The notes beneath the pieces were generated by a model, which had not been told where the DNA came from, searched no databases, and saw nothing but the letters and a program-made list of their open reading frames with translations. From an uncultured Prevotella sp. (GTDB lineage: Bacteria > Bacteroidota > Bacteroidia > Bacteroidales > Bacteroidaceae): a stretch of DNA of 64,000 bases. The translations under genes and the position numbers were made by a program. The stretch lies in the NCBI GenBank assembly GCA_900770395.1, contig CAAGKM010000043.1, positions 124,001 to 188,000 on the forward strand, in the 5' to 3' direction. The first letter of the stretch is position 1, and each line of letters begins with the position of its first letter. Positions 43,252 through 49,542 of the stretch are shown here, in pieces.

Positions 43252-44841
43252 CTATTCAAAGTTGTGGGCATAGCGGAGAAGTCCCTTGCCGTTGTCGTCA
43301 AGCTCAATGGCAAGTGGAATAACCTCACGGCTGTCGCCCTTGAATGGAGCCAAATATTGATTGGCGAGAATCTGTTGTTTCGCAGCCTCCAGTCCGCCGT
43401 TGTTCTGGAGCTTCAGCTCTATCACATAGACGGCGTTCATTGCCCATGTCACTATGTCGATGCGGCCGCTGCTCATCATGTGCTCCACCTCAACACGCAT
43501 GCCGATGGAACGGAAAATGCAGCTGATGATGAAACGGTAGCGTTCCTCCATCTCCATGTTCACCAATTTCTTGTTGCTGTAGGGCACGTCAGCAACCATT
43601 GCCTTCAGCACCTTTATCGCCTCGTCAACACGGCCAAAGTTCAAGGCATCCAAAAGCATGCCCTGCTCGGTGGACACCTCGCCTTGGCGGCGAAGTGTTA
43701 AGGCAGGGATGACAACGTTATATAATGCCCGCCGAACCTCATTGTTTGGAATGCCGAGATAGTAGCCTGATGCGTTGAAGTCCTTGATGGTGAGATAGCC
43801 CGACTGATAGAGGAACAGATTTGCCCCGCCGCCAGTGACGTCAGAAGTTTCCAGTGTGTCCCTTATAATAAATGCCCGCTCGTAATTTTCTATCTCTGTT
43901 TCGAGATTGTCCACAAACTTTGGAAGCATCGATGTGGCACCCGATGAAGCCCAATAGTTACCCATTTTACTTTGCGCCAAAGCTAGAACAAGGCTGAACG
44001 GATTATACACATCCACCATATTTTCATCGCAGAAATGATAACCGTCGTAGTTATAACGCAGCTGTTCGAAAGTCTCCTCCACAGTCCATCCGTTTTTCTT
44101 TCCCATTGCCTCAATCTCGGGCATAAACGTGTCGCGGATTTCCTGCTTCGTGATGCCGCAAATGGCAGCATACTGCGGGAAGAAACTGATGTTTGTAAGG
44201 TTGTTGAGCACTGAGAACAGCGATATCTGCGTGAACTTGGTTATGCCCGTGATGAACACGAACCGCTCATACATGGTACATGATTTCAACAGGGCGAACA
44301 CAGACCGGTAAATTGCTGTGCAAGCCTCGTGCTCTGGAGTGTGCCAGGAGTGCTGCAGGGGCGAGTCATATTCATCGATAAGTATCACCACGGGATTCTC
44401 GCCCTCGTTGCTCGCAGTGCGTAGAATATTCTCAAAACGTGTTGGCAGCTCATCCCCCTCGAATGTCTCAACATTATATTTTCTTTCCAATCTTCTGAAT
44501 GTGGAGTTGAAATAGCTGTTTATCTCTTTTGCCGAGGCTCCGGCGTTGCTCATGTCGAGACGGACAACAGGACTCACCTTCCACTCCTTCTCCAGCTCCA
44601 TTATCTTGAGTCCCTCGAAAAGGTGCTTCTTACCCTCGAAATAGCAGCCAAGGGTGTCTACAAGCAATGACTTGCCGAAACGGCGCGGACGGCTGAGATA
44701 ATTAAACATACCGCCATGCGCCAACTGCCAGACGAGATCGGTCTTGTCAACATACACATAACCGTCACGTCTTAGCATTTCAAACGACTGTATGCCTTGT
44801 GGCAAGCGTCTCTTGTTGTTTTGTGTGAAGTAGTCCATCAT
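43252..44841 (-). CDS. AAA-ATPase with PD-(D/E)XK nuclease-like domain
   Basis: 529 residues. N-terminal AAA-ATPase-like domain (LPQGIQSFEMLRRDGYVYVD, then Walker A RPRRFGKSLLVD; Walker B VVILIDEYDSPL, about residue 150), C-terminal nuclease-like domain with GRIDIV...VYVIELKL (D-ExK motif, about residues 475-492), both intact. Large multicopy families of this type occur in Bacteroidales; roles are unproven, and defence or mobile-element functions are suspected. It sits between the fructan regulator and susC, with its own promoter (44884-44877), so it looks inserted into the locus. Confidence 0.88.
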   Translation of the reverse strand: MMDYFTQNNKRRLPQGIQSFEMLRRDGYVYVDKTDLVWQLAHGGMFNYLSRPRRFGKSLLVDTLGCYFEGKKHLFEGLKIMELEKEWKVSPVVRLDMSNAGASAKEINSYFNSTFRRLERKYNVETFEGDELPTRFENILRTASNEGENPVVILIDEYDSPLQHSWHTPEHEACTAIYRSVFALLKSCTMYERFVFITGITKFTQISLFSVLNNLTNISFFPQYAAICGITKQEIRDTFMPEIEAMGKKNGWTVEETFEQLRYNYDGYHFCDENMVDVYNPFSLVLALAQSKMGNYWASSGATSMLPKFVDNLETEIENYERAFIIRDTLETSDVTGGGANLFLYQSGYLTIKDFNASGYYLGIPNNEVRRALYNVVIPALTLRRQGEVSTEQGMLLDALNFGRVDEAIKVLKAMVADVPYSNKKLVNMEMEERYRFIISCIFRSIGMRVEVEHMMSSGRIDIVTWAMNAVYVIELKLQNNGGLEAAKQQILANQYLAPFKGDSREVIPLAIELDDNGKGLLRYAHNFE

Positions 44842-44876
44842 ATTTTCAATATTGTCGGGTGCAGCTAAAACTTCTG

Positions 44877-44884
44877 CAAAGTTA
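44877..44884 (-). promoter_or_regulatory. -7 promoter element of the ATPase gene
   Basis: TAACTTTG on the minus strand, 35 bp before the ATG; no fructan operator nearby, so the gene is not part of that regulon. Confidence 0.6.
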
Positions 44885-44940
44885 CGAAAAAAAATGAAGA
44901 ATCGTTCTCTATAGTCTATTTTTAATGTTTTTTTATGCCA

Positions 44941-46449
44941 TTATTTGCCTCCTCTTACTTCGCCGGGACTCATGCCAAACTCATCCTTGAAGCACTTGGC
45001 GAAATATGATGGAGCGGTGAAGCCCACATCGTAGGAAATCTCGGAGACGGTGCGGTCGGTGGATTCCAGCAGCTGACGGCCGCGTGCCACGCGTGCCTTG
45101 CGCAGAAGCTCGACGGGAGTCATGCCCGTGAGCGACTTTATCTTGCGGTAGAGCTGCACGCGGCTCATGCCCATCTCCTCGCCTATGCGCTCCACGCTGA
45201 AGTCGGCATCGTGGAGATGCTGCTGGAGGATGGCTCGGAAACGGTCGAGGAACGTGTCCGACACGGGAGTACAAGTCTCGTCGGACTTGACCGTGGCGGA
45301 GAAAGGCGCCACCACCTCGTTGGTCACTTCCTCGTGTACCATTATCTTTGCCATGTAGAAGCGGTAGGCGATGATGGCAAGGGTGACGATGATAATGAGC
45401 ACAATGATGAAAAACACAATAATCTTCTGCTGCAGGTTGACCTGCGAGAAATACTCGTCCACCTTGTCGTGGATGGTCTCGATGTCACCCGCCGCGCGCT
45501 GCAGCTCACGGTACTGCATCATGAGCAGCTCAGCGTTGGAGCGGTCTACCACAGCCGAGTGCAGCTTGTTGTGGCGCTCATATTTCTCGCCGTTGAGAAT
45601 CTTGCGTGCCAGCCGCATCAGCTCAAGTCCCTGAGTGGGGTAGATGTATGTCGCCTCAAACACTCCGTTCTGCACCTGCTCTATGCCGCCGCCGGGAGTG
45701 GGCAGGGCATCCACTCCATAATACTTTATATCTTTCAGCCCGTGGCTCAGCGCCACCTTTCTCGCACCCGTTGCCAGACGGTCGTTATGCCCGAACACGC
45801 AGTCTATGCCGGTGTCGTGTCTGAGCACCTCCGCCATCGCTTTGCTGCCGCTTTCCTCGGTCCAGTCGCCCAGCTCCGATGATATGAGCCTTATCTGGGG
45901 ATATTGTGAGATGGCTTCGAGAAATCCGCGGTGGCGCTCGATGGCTGGCGACGACCCTTTCAGACCTGTAATCTCCACCAGCGTGCCCTTGCCGTGCATG
46001 TCGTTGGCTATGAGCTTGCCCAAGGTGTTGCCTATGGCATAGTTGTCGGCGCCCATGTAGGCGGTGTATTTGTTGCTGTTGGTGCGGCGGTCGAAGAGTA
46101 TCACGGGTATGCCGCTGTCGTATGCCTTGTCGATTACGGGTGTGAGGCTGGCTGCCGAATTCGGGGCTACGATGAGCAGGTCCACCCGCTCGTCGATGAA
46201 ATGGTTTATCTGTTCTATCTGGCGCTTGTCGCTGTCGTCTGCCGAGAGAAATTCAAGTTTCACGGCGTTGTCCACATATCCTCCCGTCACAAGCTCGCTG
46301 TTCTGCTTGTGGCGCCATATGTCCTCGCTGCACTGCGACACGCCTATGCGCCACTTCTTGTTGCCTTCAGTACATGAGGCGCACAGTGCCGCCACGATGA
46401 GCGTCAGGCACAGCCTTGATAATAACCGGATTATAGTCTTAGCGTTCAT
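44941..46449 (-). CDS. Transmembrane regulator: periplasmic sugar-binding domain fused to AraC HTH
   Basis: 502 residues from the ATG at 46449, placed after the promoter at 46478-46471. N-terminal signal (about 1-26), periplasmic type-1 binding protein domain of the ribose/fructose-binding kind (34-330: WRIGVSQCSEDIWR, LLIVAPNSAASLTPVIDKAY, DCVFGHNDRLATGARK), one membrane helix (343-363), and an AraC HTH (400-500: RIGEEMGMSRVQLYRKIKS; EISYDVGFTAPSYFAKCFKD). The Bacteroides fructan regulator BT1754 has the same sensor and output domains but with histidine kinase and receiver domains between them; here only about 35 residues separate helix and HTH. Likely the fructose-responsive activator of the locus. 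Confidence 0.92.
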   Translation of the reverse strand: MNAKTIIRLLSRLCLTLIVAALCASCTEGNKKWRIGVSQCSEDIWRHKQNSELVTGGYVDNAVKLEFLSADDSDKRQIEQINHFIDERVDLLIVAPNSAASLTPVIDKAYDSGIPVILFDRRTNSNKYTAYMGADNYAIGNTLGKLIANDMHGKGTLVEITGLKGSSPAIERHRGFLEAISQYPQIRLISSELGDWTEESGSKAMAEVLRHDTGIDCVFGHNDRLATGARKVALSHGLKDIKYYGVDALPTPGGGIEQVQNGVFEATYIYPTQGLELMRLARKILNGEKYERHNKLHSAVVDRSNAELLMMQYRELQRAAGDIETIHDKVDEYFSQVNLQQKIIVFFIIVLIIIVTLAIIAYRFYMAKIMVHEEVTNEVVAPFSATVKSDETCTPVSDTFLDRFRAILQQHLHDADFSVERIGEEMGMSRVQLYRKIKSLTGMTPVELLRKARVARGRQLLESTDRTVSEISYDVGFTAPSYFAKCFKDEFGMSPGEVRGGK

Positions 46450-46470
46450 AGTTTTTTTTGATTTTGCGTG

Positions 46471-46478
46471 CAAAGTTA
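46471..46478 (-). promoter_or_regulatory. -7 promoter element of the fructan regulator
   Basis: TAACTTTG on the minus strand; none of the operator half-sites is found at the corresponding upstream distance, so no autoregulation by this site is suggested. Confidence 0.65.
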
Positions 46479-46552
46479 ATAAAAAATCTGTAATTCAAAG
46501 ACTGCCCAGGCATTTTTCCTTGAAAAAATTTGGCAGAACGGAAAAAAAGCAG

Positions 46553-46560
46553 TACCTTTG
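46553..46560 (+). promoter_or_regulatory. -7 promoter element of rplS
   Basis: TACCTTTG followed by CACCGC; a TTTG lies at 46529-46532 (24 bp start to start). The mRNA leader is about 90 nt. Confidence 0.75.
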
Positions 46561-46581
46561 CACCGCTTTTCGGCGTAACCT

Positions 46582-46629
46582 ATGGCAGGAGGTAACGAGA
46601 TGCCTGCGGATGTTGCGTTGGAACGATAA
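46582..46629 (+). CDS. Possible leader peptide ORF of rplS
   Basis: An open frame of 15 codons (MAGGNEMPADVALER) from the ATG at 46582, with an internal in-frame ATG at 46600 that has a perfect AGGAGG 7 nt before it (46587-46592). It stops 27 nt before rplS. The segment can also fold (GCAGG, 46585-46589, with CCTGC, 46603-46607), hiding the internal start. It may therefore be a translated leader, a structured ribosomal-protein leader, or both. Translation is not shown by sequence alone. Confidence 0.4.
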   Translation: MAGGNEMPADVALER

Positions 46630-46656
46630 CAACAAATTAATTATACAGTTTTAAAA

Positions 46657-47019
46657 ATGGATTTAATTAAAGTTGCTGAAGAAGCATTTGCAACCGGCAA
46701 GCAGCACCCAAGTTTCAAGAGCGGTGACACTGTTACTGTCGCTTACAAAATTATCGAGGGCTCTAAGGAGCGTGTACAGTTGTACCGTGGCGTGGTAATC
46801 AAGATCTGCGGCCATGGCGAGAAGAAGCGTTTCACCGTGCGCAAGATGTCGGGAACTATCGGCGTTGAGCGTATCTTCCCTCTCGAAAGCCCTGCTATCG
46901 AGAACATCGAGGTGAACAAGGTTGGTAAGGTGCGTCGCGCAAAGCTCTACTATCTGCGTGCGCTCACTGGCAAGAAGGCTCGTATCAAGGAGAAGAGAAC
47001 TATTGCCAAGAAGGATTAA
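46657..47019 (+). CDS. rplS: 50S ribosomal protein bL19
   Basis: 120 residues, normal length. Contains HPSFKSGDTVTVAYKIIEG, ERVQLYRGVVIKICGHG, FTVRKMSGTIGVERIFPLES and KVGKVRRAKLYYLRALTGKK, all bL19 landmarks. Sits at the interface between the subunits. Single-gene transcript with a long leader and its own terminator. Confidence 0.98.
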   Translation: MDLIKVAEEAFATGKQHPSFKSGDTVTVAYKIIEGSKERVQLYRGVVIKICGHGEKKRFTVRKMSGTIGVERIFPLESPAIENIEVNKVGKVRRAKLYYLRALTGKKARIKEKRTIAKKD

Positions 47020-47050
47020 TCGAAAAGATTACATCAATTTGTCCGACTAT

Positions 47051-47092
47051 AAAAATGCAGCATACCATGGTTATGGCGACGCTGCATTTTTA
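47051..47092 (+). terminator. Intrinsic terminator of rplS
   Basis: Perfect 11-bp stem (AAAAATGCAGC / GCTGCATTTTT) around a 19-nt loop that contains a small ACCATGGT palindrome; T-run at the 3' side. Confidence 0.85.
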
Positions 47093-47193
47093 CGTTTTTC
47101 TTGGGGAAAGTCTTTTTGGATTGAGTTAGGGGGACATTAGTCTTTTTGAATAAAAAACGACACATTATTAAAATTTAAGAAGTAATTATAGAT

Positions 47194-48375
47194 ATGAAAG
47201 AATTAGCATTGAAGTACGGATGCAATCCGAACCAGAAGCCTTCAAGAATATTCATGACTGAGGGCGAACTGCCACTGGAGGTCATTAACGGCTGCCCGGG
47301 ATATATCAACTTCCTCGACGCGCTCAACTCATGGCAGCTTGTCAAGGAACTGAAGGCGGCGACAGGCCTGCCTGCAGCTGCGTCGTTCAAGCACGTGTCG
47401 CCTGCAGGTGCCGCTGTGGGACTGCCATTGAGCGATACTCTGAAGAAAATCTATTTCGTCGACGACCTCGGCATGGAACTCAGCCCGATAGCCTGCGCCT
47501 ACGCAAGGGCACGCGGCGCCGACCGCATGAGCTCTTACGGCGACTTCGTGGCGCTGAGCGACACATGCGACGAGGCTACGGCGCTGCTCATCAAGCGTGA
47601 GGTGAGCGACGGAGTGATTGCTCCCGACTATACTCCCGAGGCTATCGCCATTCTGAAGGAGAAGCGCAAGGGCACTTACAACGTGATAAAGATTGATCCC
47701 AATTACCAGCCTGAACCAATAGAGCGCAAGCAGGTGTATGGTATCACATTCGAGCAGGGCAGAAACGAGATTAAGCTTGATGACCCGGCACTTTTCGAGA
47801 ATATCCCTACAGACAATAAGGTGTTCACCGACGAGGCTAAGCGCGACCTCATCATCTCGCTTATCACTCTGAAATACACCCAGAGCAACTCTGTGTGCTA
47901 CGTTAAGGACGGACAGGCTATCGGCATCGGTGCCGGACAGCAGAGCCGCATCCACTGCACACGTCTTGCAGGCAACAAGGCTGACATCTGGTGGCTGCGC
48001 CAGCACCCGAAAGTGATGAACCTGCCTTTTGTTGACAAGATTCGCCGCGCCGACCGCGACAACACTATCGACGTGTATATCTCGGAGGACCACGATGATG
48101 TGCTGCGCGACGGCACATGGCAGCTGTTCTTCAAGGAGAAGCCTGAGGTGCTCACCATGGAGGAGAAAAAGGCATGGATAGCCCAGAACACCAAGGTGGC
48201 TCTCGGCTCTGACGCTTTCTTCCCGTTTGGCGACAATATCGAGCGTGCCCACAAGAGCGGAGTGGAGTTCATTGCACAGGCGGGTGGCTCTGTGCGCGAC
48301 GACCATGTCATCGACACCTGCAACAAGTACGGCATCTCAATGGCATTCACCGGTGTGAGACTGTTCCATCATTAA
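47194..48375 (+). CDS. Stand-alone AICAR formyltransferase (PurH C-terminal domain type)
   Basis: 393 residues. Only the transformylase part of PurH; the N-terminal IMP cyclohydrolase domain is missing. Catalytic Lys-His is present in ASFKHVSPAGAAVG (about residues 64-77), and further AICARFT motifs SNSVCYVKDGQAIGIGAGQQ and FFPFGDNIERA. Transfers formyl from 10-formyl-THF to AICAR in purine synthesis. Single-domain versions occur in Bacteroidetes beside a full purH elsewhere. purD is in this window but on another transcript. Confidence 0.93.
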   Translation: MKELALKYGCNPNQKPSRIFMTEGELPLEVINGCPGYINFLDALNSWQLVKELKAATGLPAAASFKHVSPAGAAVGLPLSDTLKKIYFVDDLGMELSPIACAYARARGADRMSSYGDFVALSDTCDEATALLIKREVSDGVIAPDYTPEAIAILKEKRKGTYNVIKIDPNYQPEPIERKQVYGITFEQGRNEIKLDDPALFENIPTDNKVFTDEAKRDLIISLITLKYTQSNSVCYVKDGQAIGIGAGQQSRIHCTRLAGNKADIWWLRQHPKVMNLPFVDKIRRADRDNTIDVYISEDHDDVLRDGTWQLFFKEKPEVLTMEEKKAWIAQNTKVALGSDAFFPFGDNIERAHKSGVEFIAQAGGSVRDDHVIDTCNKYGISMAFTGVRLFHH

Positions 48376-48401
48376 ACGCTGAATATTAAATACAGAAAAT
48401 A

Positions 48402-48422
48402 AACATTAAACACTGAACACTA
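48402..48422. repeat. 7-bp repeats, inverted orientation, three units
   Basis: AACATTA, AACACTG and AACACTA end 2 nt before the start codon of the small basic protein; inverse complement of the CAGTGTT family. Further degenerate 7-bp units lie at 48375-48395. Confidence 0.6.
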
Positions 48423-48424
48423 TA

Positions 48425-48616
48425 ATGAGCGACATCGACGAGATAATTGCCGGAGGCGGCATTGTGTTCAAGGGAAAACCTAAGGAGGACCCTAACGCCG
48501 GGAAAGTGAGAACCAAGGCGAAGAAGAAAAAGTATATCACTGGTGCCCACGGCAGTGGTTCAGCAAAGCAGAAAGCTAAATACCGCGAGCAGCGTGCTAA
48601 CAGGCATAAGAGATAA
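48425..48616 (+). CDS. Small basic protein, unknown function
   Basis: 63 residues: an acidic start (SDIDEIIAGGGIVFKGKPKED) then a strongly basic half (KAKKKKYITGAHGSGSAKQK, ending REQRANRHKR). No signal peptide or membrane helix. The basic tail suggests RNA or ribosome binding, but I do not recognise the family. It follows the AICAR transformylase gene after 49 nt containing heptamer repeats. A long hairpin follows. Confidence 0.65.
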   Translation: MSDIDEIIAGGGIVFKGKPKEDPNAGKVRTKAKKKKYITGAHGSGSAKQKAKYREQRANRHKR

Positions 48617-48629
48617 CATATAAAATGAA

Positions 48630-48668
48630 AATTGCGGCGTGGTCACATCGTGTGGTCACGCCGCAATT
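48630..48668 (+). terminator. Long hairpin after the small basic protein gene
   Basis: 18-bp stem (48630-48647 with 48651-48668, two G-U pairs) around a 3-nt loop; only a weak T-tract follows (GTTATACATTTT). Probably a terminator or 3' stabiliser. Array F begins 17 nt later. Confidence 0.7.
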
Positions 48669-48684
48669 GTTATACATTTTCTAT

Positions 48685-48762
48685 GAACATATGTTCGTTT
48701 GCTGATGAACATATGTTTGTTTGTCGATGAACATATGTTTGTTTGCTGATGAACATATGTTC
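48685..48762. repeat. Phased palindrome array F (4 units, 22-bp period)
   Basis: GAACATATGTTC, GAACATATGTTT, GAACATATGTTT and GAACATATGTTC start at 48685, 48707, 48729 and 48751, exactly 22 bp apart; first and last are perfect 12-bp palindromes. The last unit touches the stop codon (48765-48763) of the convergent deacetylase gene. Confidence 0.95.
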
Positions 48763-49377
48763 TCAGTCAAACACCTTAAACTCGTAGCCCTGGTCTTTGA
48801 GCCATTGCAGCGACTCTGGCAGGGCTGTGCGTAGTTTGTCGATGCTTTTCAGCGAGTCGTGGAATGTTATTATTGATCCGTTGCGTGCATAATGCCTCAC
48901 GTTGCGGACCACGTCCTTGGCTGTGAGCAGACGGGAGTAGTCGCGGGTCACGAGATCCCACATTATGATTTTATAGCCCTGCTTTTTCAGCCATTCGTAT
49001 TGTGGCCATCGCATCCATCCGTGGGGTGGACGGTAGAGATGTGCATGTATCAGGTCGTTTGCCTTGACGACATTGTCCTGATACTCCTCCTGTGTGTGGC
49101 GGAATCCGCTGATGTGGTTGTAGGAATGGTTGCCCACTTGATGCCCTTCGTCGACAATCTGCTGGTAGAGGTGTGGATATTTCCGCACGTTGTCGCCCAC
49201 CATGAAGAAAGTGGCTTTGATGCCAAACTGGCGGAGAGTGTCGAGAATGAACGGCGTAGACTCTGGTATAGGACCGTCATCGAACGTGAGGTAGACGGCA
49301 CGTTCATGCTTGTCCATGCGCCATACCGCCTTAGGGTAAATCCACCGCAACCATACGGCGGGTTGTTCTATAATCAT
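48763..49377 (-). CDS. Polysaccharide deacetylase (NodB domain)
   Basis: 204 residues. NodB motifs in order: TFDDGP (Asp base and metal Asp), HSYNH (metal His), RPPHG (catalytic Arg), and a C-terminal TFHDS. Metal-dependent amide/ester hydrolase of the CE4 family acting on chitin-like, peptidoglycan or acetylated glycans. No signal peptide is predicted in the start chosen; a short hydrophobic stretch (AVWLRWIYPKAVW) is near the N-terminus and resembles the membrane-near start of Bacteroidetes homologues. Substrate unknown. Confidence 0.9.
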   Translation of the reverse strand: MIIEQPAVWLRWIYPKAVWRMDKHERAVYLTFDDGPIPESTPFILDTLRQFGIKATFFMVGDNVRKYPHLYQQIVDEGHQVGNHSYNHISGFRHTQEEYQDNVVKANDLIHAHLYRPPHGWMRWPQYEWLKKQGYKIIMWDLVTRDYSRLLTAKDVVRNVRHYARNGSIITFHDSLKSIDKLRTALPESLQWLKDQGYEFKVFD

Positions 49378-49442
49378 CTTTTAAATGTGTCGTAGTTTTT
49401 CTGCAATTTAGTTGAAAGGTTGTGGTCTGGCAATTCCCGTTT

Positions 49443-49490
49443 TGTCGGAGATGAGGACTTGTCGGACACATCAGACAGGTCAGACGATCA
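49443..49490. repeat. Degenerate 9-bp repeats
   Basis: Units TGTCGGAGA, TGTCGGACA, CATCAGACA, GGTCAGACG in near-tandem; same family as 12240 and 18567. Lies downstream of the DUF2723 gene and upstream of the deacetylase gene. Confidence 0.6.
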
Positions 49491-49500
49491 ATCAGATAAA

Positions 49501-49542
49501 GCGGAGGCTCCGGCGAGGATTAATCCTCGCCAAAGCTTCCGC
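49501..49542 (-). terminator. Hairpin overlapping the end of the DUF2723 gene
   Basis: A perfect 20-bp palindrome (49512-49531) spans the stop codon, and outer arms (GCGGAGGCT, 49501-49509; AGCTTCCGC, 49534-49542) extend the stem. The terminator stem is therefore built from the last seven codons of the gene. Confidence 0.75.

Noticed and set aside
43032..43328. 98-codon minus-strand frame across the inverted-repeat element
   Set aside because: Its start lies inside the ATPase gene and it reads through the hairpin arms. Only the last part (43150-43032) has coding-like composition and is reported as a possible remnant.
6637..48762. Phased arrays as CRISPR arrays
   Set aside because: Units are 12-15 bp palindromes with 8-bp spacers; CRISPR repeats are longer (36 nt for VI-B) with spacers of about 30 nt, and unit sequence differs at each locus.
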